Positions 32,512-44,469 of a stretch of DNA of 64,000 nt are shown here, in pieces; the stretch's first letter is position 1, and each line of letters starts with the position of its first letter. Source of the DNA: Bacteroidaceae bacterium (lineage in GTDB: Bacteria > Bacteroidota > Bacteroidia > Bacteroidales > Bacteroidaceae); the NCBI GenBank assembly GCA_017507105.1, contig JAFWBM010000039.1, positions 1 through 64,000 of the forward strand. Direction: 5' to 3'. Made by a program: the position numbers and the translations under genes. A model generated the notes under the pieces. It worked only from the letters and a program-made list of their open reading frames with translations. It was not told the DNA's origin and did no database searches.

Positions 32512-34437
32512 ATGAAACTACCCGGCTTCTTACATATAAAGAAACTAGATCTTTTTATAATAAAGAGTTTCAGTTTGTTATTGGCAGGAACATTCTTCAT
32601 ATGTCTTTTTATCTTTATCATTCAGCTATTGTGGAGATGGGTAGATGAATTTGTAGGTAAGGGATTGGATCTTGATGTCCTGGCACAGTTTTTCTATCTT
32701 GGTTCATTAACACTTGTGGGACAGGCACTACCTTTGGCTATTTTACTCGCAGCACTTATGACTTTCGGTAACTTTGGCGAGAGACTTGAACTACTTGCTA
32801 TGAAAGCTGCCGGAATACCTTTATTGCGTATAATGGCACCATTGGCCGTTGAGTGTATTCTTCTCGGTTGCGTTTCGTTCTATTTTCAAAATGTTGTAGG
32901 TCCAAATGCACAAGTAAAACTTTACACTGTACTATACTCCATTAAACAAACCTCGCCCGAGGTTGAGATACCCGAAGGTGTATTCTACGACAAGATAGAG
33001 GGATTCAATCTTTTTGTAAAGCATAAGGACAAGGAGAGCGGAATGTTGTATAATGTAATGATATACGACCTTCGTGAAGGATTTGACAAATCAAGAATAT
33101 TGGTTGCCGATTCAGGCAAAATGGAAACAAGTGCCGACCAAAAGCACATGACTCTTAAATTGTACAGCGGAGAATTGTTCGAAAATCTCCAAATGAATAA
33201 AAAGGACAATAGGAAAAACAAGAATGTTCCATATCGTCGTGAAACATATCGCGAAAAGATTGTAATGATTGAGTTGGATGGAGGATTCAGCATGCAGGAT
33301 GGTTCATTCTTGAAGACCCAGGCTGCAAGTAAGAATATGATACAACTCAAGGAATCTATAGACTCGCTTACAATACATAACGACAGTATAGGTATGAATA
33401 ACTGGAAATCATCTATGCGAAATTCGTATCAGATGAAGACAGCATTATCGAATGAAGATTCTATTGCCATGCAGAGAGATGCTGTATACTCAATAAATGT
33501 AGATAGTATATATAACACTGCAAGCAAAGTTGAAAAACTGAGATGGAAAAGGAATGAATATAACAAACTGCAACAGATAAAAACCGAATATGAAATAAAG
33601 AAAAATATAATGCGCAGTTTGGACAAGGATTTGAACAAGCACCATCTAATGTGGTGGGAGAAAATAACTCTCTCACTTGGTTGTGTAATATTTTTCTTTA
33701 TTGGTGCTCCATTAGGAGCTATTGTCAGAAAAGGCGGATTGGGTTATCCTGTGCTTATATCTGTAGCAACCTTTGTACTATATTACATATTCAATACATC
33801 GGGCTATAAAATGGCGCGAGAAGGTGAATGGTATATTTGGGTAGGTGGATGGTTAAGTACGATAATACTTACTCCGCTTGGTATTCTGTTTACGTATCAA
33901 TCGAACAGAGACTCCACTATTCTTAATATAGACGCTTATAAAGAGTTCTTCAGAAAATTATTGGGAATAAAGGATAAACGTCACATTGCATTAAAAGAGG
34001 TTATAATAGAAGACCCCGATTATACTGCCGATTACAAGAAACTTGATGAGATAATACATATATCACACAAATTCCGTAAAGAAAACAAGCTTAAAAGACT
34101 ACCTTCGTTGAAGAGAATTTTCTTCGGCGATGGAAATGAGAATGTAATAGTGAATATGGGTGAAGAATTGGATATCTTGACCGAAGAGATGGGTAACAGC
34201 AAGAGTAAGAAGGTTATAATTCTTATAAATGAAATCCCAATTATAGAAGCAAAGGCTATAACGTCACCCATAAAAAATAAATGGTTGAATATACTAACTA
34301 TAGTTTTATTTCCTGTAGGTTGTGCTATATACATAAGATCATGTATATATAGATTGAGACTATTGCGCGACCTTATAAAACTAGAGCAAACAGCAAAGAA
34401 ACTGATGGATAGACTGATAAAAGAAAAACTTGTATAA
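32512..34437 (+). CDS. LptF/LptG (YjgP/YjgQ) family permease
   Basis: LptF/G permeases with LptB extract lipopolysaccharide from the inner membrane. The 641-residue protein has three N-terminal membrane segments (about 15-40, 55-80, 100-125), a periplasmic beta-jellyroll-like region to about 380, then three more segments (about 385-405, 415-435, 445-465). An additional C-terminal 150 residues end in a hydrophobic segment near 600 and a basic end, which is longer than in Proteobacteria. [14 protein letters not shown] is the family motif in the second half. It precedes ribBA by 14 bp. Confidence 0.88.
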   Translation: MKLPGFLHIKKLDLFIIKSFSLLLAGTFFICLFIFIIQLLWRWVDEFVGKGLDLDVLAQFFYLGSLTLVGQALPLAILLAALMTFGNFGERLELLAMKAAGIPLLRIMAPLAVECILLGCVSFYFQNVVGPNAQVKLYTVLYSIKQTSPEVEIPEGVFYDKIEGFNLFVKHKDKESGMLYNVMIYDLREGFDKSRILVADSGKMETSADQKHMTLKLYSGELFENLQMNKKDNRKNKNVPYRRETYREKIVMIELDGGFSMQDGSFLKTQAASKNMIQLKESIDSLTIHNDSIGMNNWKSSMRNSYQMKTALSNEDSIAMQRDAVYSINVDSIYNTASKVEKLRWKRNEYNKLQQIKTEYEIKKNIMRSLDKDLNKHHLMWWEKITLSLGCVIFFFIGAPLGAIVRKGGLGYPVLISVATFVLYYIFNTSGYKMAREGEWYIWVGGWLSTIILTPLGILFTYQSNRDSTILNIDAYKEFFRKLLGIKDKRHIALKEVIIEDPDYTADYKKLDEIIHISHKFRKENKLKRLPSLKRIFFGDGNENVIVNMGEELDILTEEMGNSKSKKVIILINEIPIIEAKAITSPIKNKWLNILTIVLFPVGCAIYIRSCIYRLRLLRDLIKLEQTAKKLMDRLIKEKLV

Positions 34438-34451
34438 ATATATTACTATAT

Positions 34452-35666
34452 ATGGAAAATTTTAAATTAAGCACTATAGAAGAGGCCATTAAAGATTTTC
34501 GTAAAGGCGAATTTATTATAGTAGTAGATGATGAAGATCGCGAAAATGAAGGTGATTTTATTATAGCAGCCGAAAAGATTACACCTGAAAAAGTAAATTT
34601 CATGCTGAAAAACGGTCGTGGTGTATTATGTGTTCCTATAACACTATCACGCTGCAAGGAACTGCAACTAGACCCTCAGGTAAGTGCCAACACAAGTCTT
34701 TTGGGAACACCTTTCACTGTAACAGTAGACAAAATCGAAGGATGTACAACAGGTGTATCAACAGAAGACCGTGCAGCTACAATAAAAGCCCTTGCTGACC
34801 CTGCAAGCAAACCTGAGACATTTGCACGTCCCGGACATATAAACCCTCTTTACGCACAAGACAAAGGTGTTCTCCGTCGTGCAGGACATACCGAAGCAGG
34901 TATAGATATGGCACGTCTTGCAGGTCTTAATCCATGTGCTGCTCTTATAGAGATAATGAACGAAGATGGCACAATGGCACGTATGCCACAACTTATAGAG
35001 ATTGCTAAGGAACATAACCTAAAGATTATATGTATTCGCGACCTTATAGAATACAGATTGCGTAAAGAATCACTGGTAGAAAAGGGTGAAGAGGTAGATA
35101 TGCCTACACAATGGGGACATTTTCATCTTATACCATTCAAACAAAAATCCAATAATCTTGAACATATAGCACTTATAAAAGGTGAATGGAAAGATGATGA
35201 ACCTATACTAGTACGAGTACATTCATCATGCATGACAGGTGATATATTTGGTTCACATCGCTGCGATTGCGGTGCACAGCTACATCGTGCAATGCAATTG
35301 ATAGAAAATGAAGGAAAAGGTGTTATAGTTTATCTAAACCAAGAGGGACGCGGAATTGGTCTTATGAATAAGATGAAGGCATATAAATTACAAGAAGAGG
35401 GAATGGATACTGTAGATGCAAACCTCTGTCTAGGTTTCAAAGCCGATGAACGCGATTATGGTGTAGGTGCAGAAATATTACGTCAGATAGGTGTACACAA
35501 AATGCGCCTTATAACAAATAATCCTGTTAAACGTATTGGACTGGAAAGCTATGGATTGGAGATTATAGAGAATGTGGCATGCGAAATAGAGCCCAACAGC
35601 CATAATTCACGTTATCTTCATACCAAAGCCGAAAGAATGGGACATACATTGCATTTCGACGAATAA
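34452..35666 (+). CDS. ribBA: Bifunctional DHBP synthase / GTP cyclohydrolase II
   Basis: RibBA makes both precursors of riboflavin, dihydroxybutanone phosphate from ribulose phosphate and the pyrimidine from GTP. The 404-residue fusion has the RibB half first ([39 protein letters not shown]) and the RibA half from about 210. That half has zinc-binding cysteines in [20 protein letters not shown], and GRGIGL. All key residues are in place. Confidence 0.97.
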   Translation: MENFKLSTIEEAIKDFRKGEFIIVVDDEDRENEGDFIIAAEKITPEKVNFMLKNGRGVLCVPITLSRCKELQLDPQVSANTSLLGTPFTVTVDKIEGCTTGVSTEDRAATIKALADPASKPETFARPGHINPLYAQDKGVLRRAGHTEAGIDMARLAGLNPCAALIEIMNEDGTMARMPQLIEIAKEHNLKIICIRDLIEYRLRKESLVEKGEEVDMPTQWGHFHLIPFKQKSNNLEHIALIKGEWKDDEPILVRVHSSCMTGDIFGSHRCDCGAQLHRAMQLIENEGKGVIVYLNQEGRGIGLMNKMKAYKLQEEGMDTVDANLCLGFKADERDYGVGAEILRQIGVHKMRLITNNPVKRIGLESYGLEIIENVACEIEPNSHNSRYLHTKAERMGHTLHFDE

Positions 35667-35699
35667 AGATAAAATACTAACTAACCAAACTAAATAACT

Positions 35700-36893
35700 A
35701 TGAATAAATTAGCAGACCGCCTTAACAGGCTTTCACCTTCGGCAACACTTGCTATGTCGCAAAAGAGCCAAGAATTAAAGGCACAAGGTGTTGATGTAAT
35801 AAATATGAGTGTAGGAGAACCTGACTTCAATACTCCTGATAATATTAAAGAGGCTGCAAAAAAAGCAGTTGACGATAATTGGTCGCGTTACTCTCCTGTA
35901 CCGGGCTACCCTACCCTACGTAAAGCAATAGTAGAAAAGCTTAAACGTGAAAACGGATTAGATTTTAAGGAGTCGCAGATATCAGTATCAAATGGTGCCA
36001 AACAAGCTGTATGTAATGCTATAATGGCTCTAGTAAATCCTGGAGACGAAGTTATTGTACCTGCGCCTTTCTGGGTTAGTTATCCCGAAATGGTAAAACT
36101 CGCTGATGGTACACCTGTTATAGTATCTGCAGGTATTGAGCAAAATTTCAAAATTACAGGTAAACAACTTGAAGAGGCTATTACCCCGAAAACAAAAATG
36201 CTTATCTTATGTTCACCATCCAACCCCACAGGTTCGGTATATACAAAAGATGAACTAAAAGAACTAGCCGATGTAATAGCAAAATATCCCGAAATATTTG
36301 TGGTTGCCGATGAAATATATGAACATATTAATTATGTAGGTACCCATGAAAGCATTGCACAGTTTCCCGAAATACGCGATAGAGTAATTATAGTAAACGG
36401 AGTTTCAAAAGCTTATGCAATGACAGGATGGCGTATTGGCTATCTGGCAGCTGCAGAATGGATTGTAAAGGGTTGTAACAAACTACAGGGACAATATACA
36501 AGTGGACCATGTTCTGTTTCACAGATGGCCTCTTTAGAGGCATATGAAGGTACACAGCAACCTGTTGAAGAGATGCGTAAAGCTTTCCAGCGTCGCCGCG
36601 ACCTTATTGTAAAACTTGCTAAGGATATTCCCGGATTAGAAGTAAATGTTCCCGAAGGAGCTTTTTATCTGTTCCCCAAATGTAGTTCATATTATGGAAA
36701 GAGCTATGGCGAACACACTATTAATAATAGTGATGATCTTGCAATGTATCTTCTTACCGAAGCACATGTAGCAACCGTAGGCGGAGGTTCATTTGGTTCT
36801 CCCGAGTGTTTCCGTATGAGCTATGCTACTAGTGACGATAATATAATAGAGGCTATAAGAAGAATAAAAGAAGCATTGGCAAAACTAAAATAA
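35700..36893 (+). CDS. Pyridoxal-phosphate aminotransferase, aspartate aminotransferase type
   Basis: Class I/II aminotransferase of 397 residues. The PLP lysine lies in VNGVSKAYAMTGWRIGYLAA near 238, preceded by ADEIYEHINY, and SNPTGSVYTKDEL near 172 is the phosphate-side motif. The C-terminal FRMSYATSDDNI holds the substrate-binding arginine. Closest in style to the AspC-like Ib group that uses aspartate, possibly also prephenate. Confidence 0.93.
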   Translation: MNKLADRLNRLSPSATLAMSQKSQELKAQGVDVINMSVGEPDFNTPDNIKEAAKKAVDDNWSRYSPVPGYPTLRKAIVEKLKRENGLDFKESQISVSNGAKQAVCNAIMALVNPGDEVIVPAPFWVSYPEMVKLADGTPVIVSAGIEQNFKITGKQLEEAITPKTKMLILCSPSNPTGSVYTKDELKELADVIAKYPEIFVVADEIYEHINYVGTHESIAQFPEIRDRVIIVNGVSKAYAMTGWRIGYLAAAEWIVKGCNKLQGQYTSGPCSVSQMASLEAYEGTQQPVEEMRKAFQRRRDLIVKLAKDIPGLEVNVPEGAFYLFPKCSSYYGKSYGEHTINNSDDLAMYLLTEAHVATVGGGSFGSPECFRMSYATSDDNIIEAIRRIKEALAKLK

Positions 36894-36912
36894 ATGCATA
36901 CTTTTAAATTAT

Positions 36913-36951
36913 ATAGAATAACGGTCCCCTAAAAAAGGACCGTTATTCTAT
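36913..36951 (+). terminator. Terminator after the aminotransferase
   Basis: Arms 36913-36927 and 36937-36951 pair around an A-rich loop, with a T-containing tail. Confidence 0.85.
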
Positions 36952-37405
36952 TATATAGTGCAATAGTTGTTATCAACCTGTTGAAAACTTAATAATAATT
37001 CGATATTAAAAATAGCTTTTAAAATTTGGTAGTACAGTAATTTGCAATATAAAGTTGTAATAATTCAAAATCCAAATTTTAAACTTACTATTTAAAGGTC
37101 ATTTTTAACTTGGTTTCTTAACCGATTATTATATAACAAACATAGTTATTTTTTAACAAAACAATATATATACGTATTGTTGAAATAGCATTTAATTTAT
37201 TTATTACCAGACAATTAAATTGTTAATAAGTTATTAATAATCTGAATTCTTCAACTAATAATTACAAAAGCAAATATTAAATGAAATAGTTTTCTACAGT
37301 TTCAACAGGCTTTATTTTTGTTTTTATTATTTTCTTTTCAAAAAAGGATAATATAAATATATATGTTAGTTGATACTTGTTAAAAACACTAAACTATATA
37401 TAATA
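36952..37405. other. AT-rich gap between convergent operons
   Basis: No gene, RNA or promoter is visible. The stretch is very AT-rich with several TTGTTAATAA-like and TTTCAACAGG-like words. Confidence 0.6.
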
Positions 37406-37433
37406 AAATGGCAACTGTAAAAGGTTGCCATTT
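37406..37433 (-). terminator. Terminator of the leuS-porZ unit
   Basis: AAATGGCAAC and GTTGCCATTT (37406-37415, 37424-37433) form a 10-bp stem just past the PorZ-like gene. Confidence 0.75.
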
Positions 37434-37459
37434 ATAGAAGTATTATAATATATATATGG

Positions 37460-39754
37460 TTATCTTATAAAAAGTATTTTGGTAGCTGCACCCTCATTGC
37501 CTTTATTGTCATATGTAAGTACGTAATAGACACCTGAAGCAACTCTATCACCTTTTTTATCTCTTCCATCCCATGTAAATGTACCTCCTTTGGAAATGCC
37601 TTCACATACTAATTTACCGGCTGTGTCGACTATTTTTACATTACAATCGAATGTCAGTCCTATAATATTAATATCTCCTCTATAATCAGCTCTCACAGGA
37701 TTTGGATAGGCATATATATTATTTTCATCTAATTCGGGGGAGGCTTCTGTTGCATCTCCATTGAAACTTGCTATTCCATTGTCTGTACCTATAAAAACTT
37801 CACCGTTTTTGCCGTTTACAGCCACGCTGACAATATTATTAGATGGCAGCGGACTATTCTCGGTTGTAAAGTGTTTTATGGTCTCTAAACCGTCCTCAGA
37901 GATTAGGTATACACCATTATGTTTTGTTCCTATCCATTTTCGGTTTGCTCCATCTACATGGATACATTGTATGTTCACTCCGTTCATAAGATAGTCGGCA
38001 AGGCCTGTACCATCATTGCGCGGAATTTTAATCTGTGTAAATATACCGTCCTTGAAAAATTTATTGGCATTGTCAATTACAAAAAGTCCGGCATCGGTAC
38101 CTAACCATATTTTTCCATTCTTATCTTCGGCAAATCCATATATTTCATATACACTATAGCTCAGTCCGTCTTGATTGATGAATTGTGAGTACCATCCGGT
38201 TTCGTCATCGCTTGGTGTATCTGTATTCTTAGTTTTGGCACAGAAGAGTCCTGATTCTTTTCTTAATGATACTATCCACATCCATCCGCGTGAATCGAAA
38301 TGAATGTCTGTGAGTGTGGGTAATTTATCAAGTTCATTATAATAGACATTTTCCCAACTGCCATCATTCATAAGTTTCTTTATTGGTGATTCGGTTCCGG
38401 TATTGAGGATCCACAAATTACCTTCTTTGTCAAATTTTACTTTGGAAATTCTTACATATTCAGGTGCGCTGGCACTCTGTAGAACACTCTCCAAAGGGGA
38501 ATTTGTCATGCTGTAATTCTTTATGAATTCTCCATCTTCAAATTCATATATACCGGTACCGAAAGTACCGGCAAATATATGACCTTTTCTTAGAGGATCT
38601 TCATCAACCGTACATACATTATTATATGATGTTTTCTTTGAATTCTTTACAACATCCTCGGGGTAATTAAACCATGTATAGACTGTTGTATTCATCTCCA
38701 TAAGTGTGGCATCATAGAATACTGTACCCAGATAGTTTATATTTCCACCTGCTACCAATAATTTATCATCCGAAATAAGAATGTTATTACAGTAATTTCT
38801 TATAGGACTGTTAGGTATAATGCTTTCACTTTCGTCAGATATATTATTATTATTTATTTTACATTTTATAAGTCCTGCATATCCTTTACAATTCCATATT
38901 TTTTCTCCATCAATCTTTATGAAATTACTTTTCCCGTTTCCTAAATTGTATTTATTTATTGTATTGTCCGATTCAATTATATATAGTTTCTTTTCTGTTG
39001 CAGATATTATACTGTTGTCATCGGTATACAGATATAGGAAATTATCTGTTTCTGATAATATATTATCAATGCTGTTGGTGTTGTCGATACGGCATATTGT
39101 ATTTGTTTCATTTATACAATATATGGAATTATCTAGCAGGGCAAATGATTTAACTCTGTTATTATTTATAAATTTCCATTTGCTTTTATCTAGCAGATTA
39201 TCATTTAGATTACCGTATAATATACCGTTATCTGTTGCTACGTATATACCGTTATTATGATATATGGCACTGTTGACGTTCTTTTCTAAGGTATATGTAT
39301 TTATAAATTCTTTATTCTCAAGATCCAGTTCTACCACACCGAACGAGGTTGATAAAAGTGCTTTATTATCTTTTATGGATATACTGTTTATATTCTTATT
39401 ACTTATATTTTTATTTTTGAAATCAGATATATTATATACCGATTCATCGCTATACATTATATCTATATTTGCATTATCATATCTAATGATGAGTGCATCT
39501 ATATATTCAGAATATAATATATCTGATATTTTAAAATCATTAAGATGTGATATCTTATCATATGTTCTTATCTCTTCATCTTCTTCACTGTAAGAGTATA
39601 ACGAACCCGAAGCGAGTACAAATACTATGTTGTCCATTATTTCACATTTGCTTGCATTATGATAAGATAGATGCAAACTCCATCCATCAACATTTGCTTT
39701 TAATGTATAAAACGATAAAATTATAAATAACGATAAGAATACTCTTTTTATCAT
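37460..39754 (-). CDS. PorZ-like beta-propeller protein with C-terminal domain
   Basis: PorZ is the surface protein of the type IX secretion system that delivers anionic LPS to the sortase PorU. The 764-residue protein has a signal peptide (cut after about residue 20), and propeller-like repeats resembling two-component regulator propellers ([57 protein letters not shown]). The C-terminal domain from about 685 ([39 protein letters not shown]) is a secretion-type sandwich. Length fits PorZ (about 776). Homologues also occur in Bacteroides without a full system. It overlaps rdgB by 4 nt. Confidence 0.8.
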   Translation of the reverse strand: MIKRVFLSLFIILSFYTLKANVDGWSLHLSYHNASKCEIMDNIVFVLASGSLYSYSEEDEEIRTYDKISHLNDFKISDILYSEYIDALIIRYDNANIDIMYSDESVYNISDFKNKNISNKNINSISIKDNKALLSTSFGVVELDLENKEFINTYTLEKNVNSAIYHNNGIYVATDNGILYGNLNDNLLDKSKWKFINNNRVKSFALLDNSIYCINETNTICRIDNTNSIDNILSETDNFLYLYTDDNSIISATEKKLYIIESDNTINKYNLGNGKSNFIKIDGEKIWNCKGYAGLIKCKINNNNISDESESIIPNSPIRNYCNNILISDDKLLVAGGNINYLGTVFYDATLMEMNTTVYTWFNYPEDVVKNSKKTSYNNVCTVDEDPLRKGHIFAGTFGTGIYEFEDGEFIKNYSMTNSPLESVLQSASAPEYVRISKVKFDKEGNLWILNTGTESPIKKLMNDGSWENVYYNELDKLPTLTDIHFDSRGWMWIVSLRKESGLFCAKTKNTDTPSDDETGWYSQFINQDGLSYSVYEIYGFAEDKNGKIWLGTDAGLFVIDNANKFFKDGIFTQIKIPRNDGTGLADYLMNGVNIQCIHVDGANRKWIGTKHNGVYLISEDGLETIKHFTTENSPLPSNNIVSVAVNGKNGEVFIGTDNGIASFNGDATEASPELDENNIYAYPNPVRADYRGDINIIGLTFDCNVKIVDTAGKLVCEGISKGGTFTWDGRDKKGDRVASGVYYVLTYDNKGNEGAATKILFIR

Positions 39755-40329
39755 AAATCATTAATAAGGTAATCACATAACTGTTTTGTTGCGCGGTAGC
39801 GATGACTTATACTGTTTTTTTCATTGCTATCCATTTGAGCAAAACTTTCATTGTATCCTTCCGGTACAAAGATGGGGTCATAACCGAAACCTGAATTTCC
39901 TATTTTTTTGTCGCTTATAGTTCCCTTTACTATTCCATCGAAAAGTTTTTCCTCTCCATTTATAATTAACGCAATAACTGTACGAAATTGTGCATTACGG
40001 TTATTTATTCCTGTTAAATTTTGCAATAATTTATTCATATTTGCTTCGGAATCATTGGATTCAGAAGCATAACGTGCAGAATAGACACCTGGAGCGCCAT
40101 TCAGTGCTTCTACTTCCAGACCTGTATCATCGGCAAAGCAATTCATCTTATATTTGTTATATATATGACGAGCTTTTATGAGTGCATTGCCCTGCAATGT
40201 ATCTGCAGTTTCAGGAATATCATCGTTGCAGCCAATATCATTCAGCGACAAAACCTCTACCCTATTTCCAAGAATAGCTCTTACCTCTTCTAATTTATGT
40301 CTGTTATTTGTAGCAAATACCAATTTCAT
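39751..40329 (-). CDS. rdgB: XTP/dITP diphosphatase (HAM1/RdgB)
   Basis: This enzyme removes dITP and XTP from the nucleotide pool. The 192-residue protein has [16 protein letters not shown] (4-19), [23 protein letters not shown] near 70 (quoted in part: [20 protein letters not shown]), [12 protein letters not shown] near 145 and SHRYRA near the end. All are family hallmarks. Confidence 0.95.
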   Translation of the reverse strand: MKLVFATNNRHKLEEVRAILGNRVEVLSLNDIGCNDDIPETADTLQGNALIKARHIYNKYKMNCFADDTGLEVEALNGAPGVYSARYASESNDSEANMNKLLQNLTGINNRNAQFRTVIALIINGEEKLFDGIVKGTISDKKIGNSGFGYDPIFVPEGYNESFAQMDSNEKNSISHRYRATKQLCDYLINDL

Positions 40330-40340
40330 TACTCTTTGTA

Positions 40341-41303
40341 TTAAATTTTTTCCTTAGGCTCATTTTCATCAAATATGATTTTTTTCGATTTAGCCTTTAT
40401 TTTGTCAAATCCATTTCCATAAACAGCCATAACTTTTGATTGTGATATAAGTGCATTTGGATCTATCTGTTTGATAGCTGTAAATAATTGGTTAGACTGA
40501 TTGGCACGTGCTAATGTAGTAACAACTTTACCCTCTTTTCCTGAGTAATAACCTACTGAATCGAGCAGCGTAACTCCTCGTTTAAGATGACGAGTTATAT
40601 AGTATCCTATTTCGTCATATTTACTCGAGAATATAAAAAATTGTACTGTCTGTCTGTTGCTGTTTACAATATAATCTAGAGATACATTTACTATTACAAG
40701 ACTTATATATCCATAAAAAACTTTTTGCAGGCTCATGGCTATATCTTCGTTTGGAATAATAAAAAAACTACTTGTAATTATACATGTGTCAATATATAGC
40801 ATAGCGCGACCAAAACTTACATCTTTATATTTATTTACTATAGCTGCTATTATATCTACACCACCCGTACTGCCGTTATTTAAGAAACATAATGCAATAC
40901 CTATACCTATAAATATAGAACCTACTATACAAGCTTCCAATTTCTTATCGGGACCAAGTATTTCATAGGCATTAGGATATATTTCAAAAAGATACTGTGA
41001 AAATTCAAGGAATAACGTAAGTGTTACAATAGCATATATAGTTTTTATACAAAATTTAAGTCCTAATTGCCATATAGCAATAATTATCAATACTATATTT
41101 ATCGAAAAGTATGTATATTGCATAGGAATTTCTGTCGTATATTGTACAATTGCACCTATACCTGTAATACCTCCAACCACAAATTTGTATGGAGCCATAA
41201 AAAAGTTCCATGCAATAGCATATACCATCAGACCTAATGTAATGATGATATAATTCTTAACCTCACTAATGGCAGTGGGTTTAGGAATAAAACGTCTCGA
41301 CAT
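40341..41303 (-). CDS. YitT family membrane protein (DUF161/DUF2179)
   Basis: The 320-residue protein has about five membrane segments in the first 200 residues, with [13 protein letters not shown] and [18 protein letters not shown], both typical of the YitT family. The C-terminal 80 residues form a soluble DUF2179 domain ([40 protein letters not shown]). Function is unknown. Between leuS and rdgB on one transcript. Confidence 0.88.
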   Translation of the reverse strand: MSRRFIPKPTAISEVKNYIIITLGLMVYAIAWNFFMAPYKFVVGGITGIGAIVQYTTEIPMQYTYFSINIVLIIIAIWQLGLKFCIKTIYAIVTLTLFLEFSQYLFEIYPNAYEILGPDKKLEACIVGSIFIGIGIALCFLNNGSTGGVDIIAAIVNKYKDVSFGRAMLYIDTCIITSSFFIIPNEDIAMSLQKVFYGYISLVIVNVSLDYIVNSNRQTVQFFIFSSKYDEIGYYITRHLKRGVTLLDSVGYYSGKEGKVVTTLARANQSNQLFTAIKQIDPNALISQSKVMAVYGNGFDKIKAKSKKIIFDENEPKEKI

Positions 41304-41346
41304 GATTTTTTAGTATTAAAAATTAATTTGTCGTTTTACCTGCTTA

Positions 41347-44178
41347 TTATATAACAACATTTACAATCTTTTTGGGTACAATAATAACCTTCTTAATAGG
41401 TTTACCATCTATATACTTCTTGCTGTTTTCATTTTCAAGTACACACTTTTCTATCTCTTGGTTTGTTGCATCTGCAGCAAATTCAAGTGTAAAACGTGCT
41501 TTACCGTTGAATGATATAGTATACTTTATAGTATCCTCTTTCAGATAATCTTCGTTATAAAGTGGCCATTGTGCATCACATACAGATGTTGTGTGCCCTA
41601 AAGATTCCCAAAGTTCTTCGCATACATGTGGAGCAAATGGTGCCAATACAATTATGAATTGTTCAAGTATAGCACGCTTGTTACATTTCAATGAGCTAAG
41701 TTCATTTGCGCATATCATGAATGCACTCACAGTTGTATTGTACGAGAATGAAGGTATATCTTCGGTAGCCTTTTTTATAAGTTTGTGAATAGATTTAAGT
41801 TCCTCTTTTGTAGGTGCATCATCTTTAACAATAAAATTATCGTCCTTATCGAAAAACATATTCCATATCTTGCGCAAGAAACGATGACATCCATCAATAC
41901 CGTTTGTATCCCAAGGTTTAGATTGTTCAATAGGTCCCAAGAACATCTCATACATACGTAATGTGTCGGCACCATATTTATCAACAATAACATCTGGATT
42001 AACCACATTATGCATACTTTTACTCATTTTCTCAATAGCCCATCCACATACATATTTTCCATCTTCGAGGATAAATTCTGCATCCTTGTATTCTGGACGA
42101 AGATTACGGAAGGCCTCGGTATCCAGAATATCGTTAGATACAATATTTACATCCACATGTAATGGAGTTACATCATAATCTTTAATCAAATTTAGAGATA
42201 CAAATTTATTACTCTCTTTAATTCTATATACAAAGTTACTTCTTCCTTGTATCATTCCCTGATTTACAAGTTTTTGGAAAGGCTCTTCTTTTACGCTTGC
42301 ACCTATGTCATATAGAAACATATTCCAAAATCTTGAATATATTAGGTGTCCTGTGGCATGTTCTGTTCCACCTACATACAAATCAACATTCTGCCAATAT
42401 TTGTCAGCCTCTTTCGATACTAATGCATTGTGGTTACGTGGATCCATATAGCGCAGGTAATATGCGCTTGAACCGGCAAAACCAGGCATTGTATTAAGTT
42501 CTAGAGGGAATATAGTGACATTATCTATATCTGTTTTGTTTGCAATGCAATTTTTTTCTGTATTCCATGCCCATACTTTTGCATGCCCCAATGGAGGTTC
42601 TCCACTCTCTGTAGGAAGAAATTTCTCCACTTCGGGTAATTCAAGTGGCAGACACTCTTCAGGTATTGTATATGGTGTTCCATTCTTATAATATATAGGG
42701 AATGGTTCTCCCCAATAACGTTGACGACTGAATATAGCATCGCGCAGACGGTAGTTTACTTTTACGCGTCCCAATTTATTTGATGTAACAAATTCCTTGG
42801 TTTTTGCAATAGCTTCTTTTACGGTGAGGCCATTAAGATTTAATTTACAATTTGCAAAAGCTTTTGTTGGAGAATTTGTCATAATACCCTCTTTGGCATC
42901 GAAACTCTCTTCACTTACATCACATCCTTCTATAAGAGGACGTATCTCTATTCCGAAATGTTTTGCAAAGGCATAGTCACGACTGTCATGTGCCGGTACT
43001 GCCATAATAGCTCCTGTTCCATAACCCGACAATACATAATCGCTTATCCAAACAGGTATTTCCTCACCTGTTATGGGGTTTATGGCATATGAACCGGTAA
43101 AGACTCCTGTTACATTGCGATCTATCATCCTCTCTCGTTCTGTACGTTTCTTTGTACGGTCGAGATATGCATCTACATCATTCTTCTGTTGAACTGTAGT
43201 AAGTTTTTCAACCAGTTCACTTTCGGGTGCAAGCACCATGAAGGTAACACCGAAGATAGTATCGGCACGTGTAGTGAATATTGTGAATTCAATGTCACTA
43301 TCCTTTACTTTGAACTGCATTTCTGTTCCTTCGCTGCGCCCAATCCAATTGCGTTGTGTCTCTTTAAGCGATTCTGTCCAATTTATTCTATCAAGACCAT
43401 CCAGCAAGCGCTGTGAATATGCCGATACTCTAAGACACCACTGTTTCATCTTCTTCTGTATTACAGGGTAGCCTCCACGTTCTGATACTCCATCTATAAC
43501 CTCATCATTGGCAAGTACAGTACCTAATTTAGGACACCAATTTACCATTGTTTCACTTAAAAAAGCAATACGCCAGTTCATTAGTGTATCCTGCTGCTCT
43601 TTTTCGCTCATTTTATTCCATTCTTCAGCAGTTATATCCAACTCTTCACTGCATGCAGCATTAATGGATGCACTACCCTCTTTGGAAAGTTTTTCAACAA
43701 GTTCTGCTATGGGTTTGCAACATTTTGTTTCGTTGTCGTAATAGTGGTTGAACATCTTTATGAATGCCCATTGTGTCCAATGGTAGTATTCAGGATCACA
43801 TGTCTTTATTTCACGACTCCAGTCGAAACTGAATCCTATTTTATCGAGCTGTTCACGATATCTTTTGGTATTTTGTTCTGTTGTTATGGCAGGATGTTGT
43901 CCTGTCTGTATGGCATATTGCTCGGCAGGAAGTCCATATGCATCGTAACCCATAGGGTTTAGTACGTTATATCCTTGCAGACGTTTGAAACGTGCAAAGA
44001 TATCCGATGCTATATATCCAAGTGGATGTCCTACATGCAGTCCGGCACCTGATGGGTAAGGAAACATATTAAGTACATAGTATTTCTCCTTGGAATTATC
44101 TTCGGTTATACGATATGTGTTGTTATCTTTCCAACGCTGCTGCCATTTTTTTTCGATTTCGTTAAAATTGTATGCCAT
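41347..44178 (-). CDS. leuS: Leucyl-tRNA synthetase
   Basis: LeuRS charges tRNA-Leu. The 943-residue protein has the HIGH-type motif (HVGHPLGY, in [20 protein letters not shown]), an inserted editing domain (about 225-420, with [19 protein letters not shown]), and the KMSKS motif in [14 protein letters not shown] near 703. The C-terminal domain is complete. It heads the minus-strand unit leuS-yitT-rdgB-porZ. Confidence 0.98.
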   Translation of the reverse strand: MAYNFNEIEKKWQQRWKDNNTYRITEDNSKEKYYVLNMFPYPSGAGLHVGHPLGYIASDIFARFKRLQGYNVLNPMGYDAYGLPAEQYAIQTGQHPAITTEQNTKRYREQLDKIGFSFDWSREIKTCDPEYYHWTQWAFIKMFNHYYDNETKCCKPIAELVEKLSKEGSASINAACSEELDITAEEWNKMSEKEQQDTLMNWRIAFLSETMVNWCPKLGTVLANDEVIDGVSERGGYPVIQKKMKQWCLRVSAYSQRLLDGLDRINWTESLKETQRNWIGRSEGTEMQFKVKDSDIEFTIFTTRADTIFGVTFMVLAPESELVEKLTTVQQKNDVDAYLDRTKKRTERERMIDRNVTGVFTGSYAINPITGEEIPVWISDYVLSGYGTGAIMAVPAHDSRDYAFAKHFGIEIRPLIEGCDVSEESFDAKEGIMTNSPTKAFANCKLNLNGLTVKEAIAKTKEFVTSNKLGRVKVNYRLRDAIFSRQRYWGEPFPIYYKNGTPYTIPEECLPLELPEVEKFLPTESGEPPLGHAKVWAWNTEKNCIANKTDIDNVTIFPLELNTMPGFAGSSAYYLRYMDPRNHNALVSKEADKYWQNVDLYVGGTEHATGHLIYSRFWNMFLYDIGASVKEEPFQKLVNQGMIQGRSNFVYRIKESNKFVSLNLIKDYDVTPLHVDVNIVSNDILDTEAFRNLRPEYKDAEFILEDGKYVCGWAIEKMSKSMHNVVNPDVIVDKYGADTLRMYEMFLGPIEQSKPWDTNGIDGCHRFLRKIWNMFFDKDDNFIVKDDAPTKEELKSIHKLIKKATEDIPSFSYNTTVSAFMICANELSSLKCNKRAILEQFIIVLAPFAPHVCEELWESLGHTTSVCDAQWPLYNEDYLKEDTIKYTISFNGKARFTLEFAADATNQEIEKCVLENENSKKYIDGKPIKKVIIVPKKIVNVVI

Positions 44179-44404
44179 AATATTTTAATTTTTTATTATC
44201 CCAAAAATTATATTTCCATTATAACCAATGGCGGATATTATTCAAAATAATACTCTCTTTACCCTCCTTTTGGTATTCATGTTTTTTTGTTGCTTATACT
44301 AGTATAAGAACTTACAAAAGTATATAAAAAAGTAATACAATATTCAATGTCGTATTTAATTGTTTATTAAAAACCTTTTTATTGTAATTGACACAAAAGA
44401 CTCT
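44179..44404. other. Divergent intergenic region between leuS and mutS
   Basis: Holds the promoters of both units; only the mutS promoter can be read clearly. No RNA or small gene is seen. Confidence 0.5.
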
Positions 44405-44436
44405 TTTGTCAAATTGGAAAAAATGCACTATCTTCG
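44405..44436 (+). promoter_or_regulatory. mutS promoter
   Basis: TTTG at 44405-44408 and TATCTTCG at 44429-44436, 20 bp apart, are near-consensus. Confidence 0.6.
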
Positions 44437-44469
44437 CAATCTTAAAATAAGCAAGAAACAATAGTTCAG

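Noticed and set aside
36952-37405. Replication origin in the AT-rich gap
   Set aside because: Words like TTATCAACC and TGTTGAAAAC occur, but no good DnaA box is found and transcription converges on the gap instead of diverging. A parS site elsewhere in the window is not enough.
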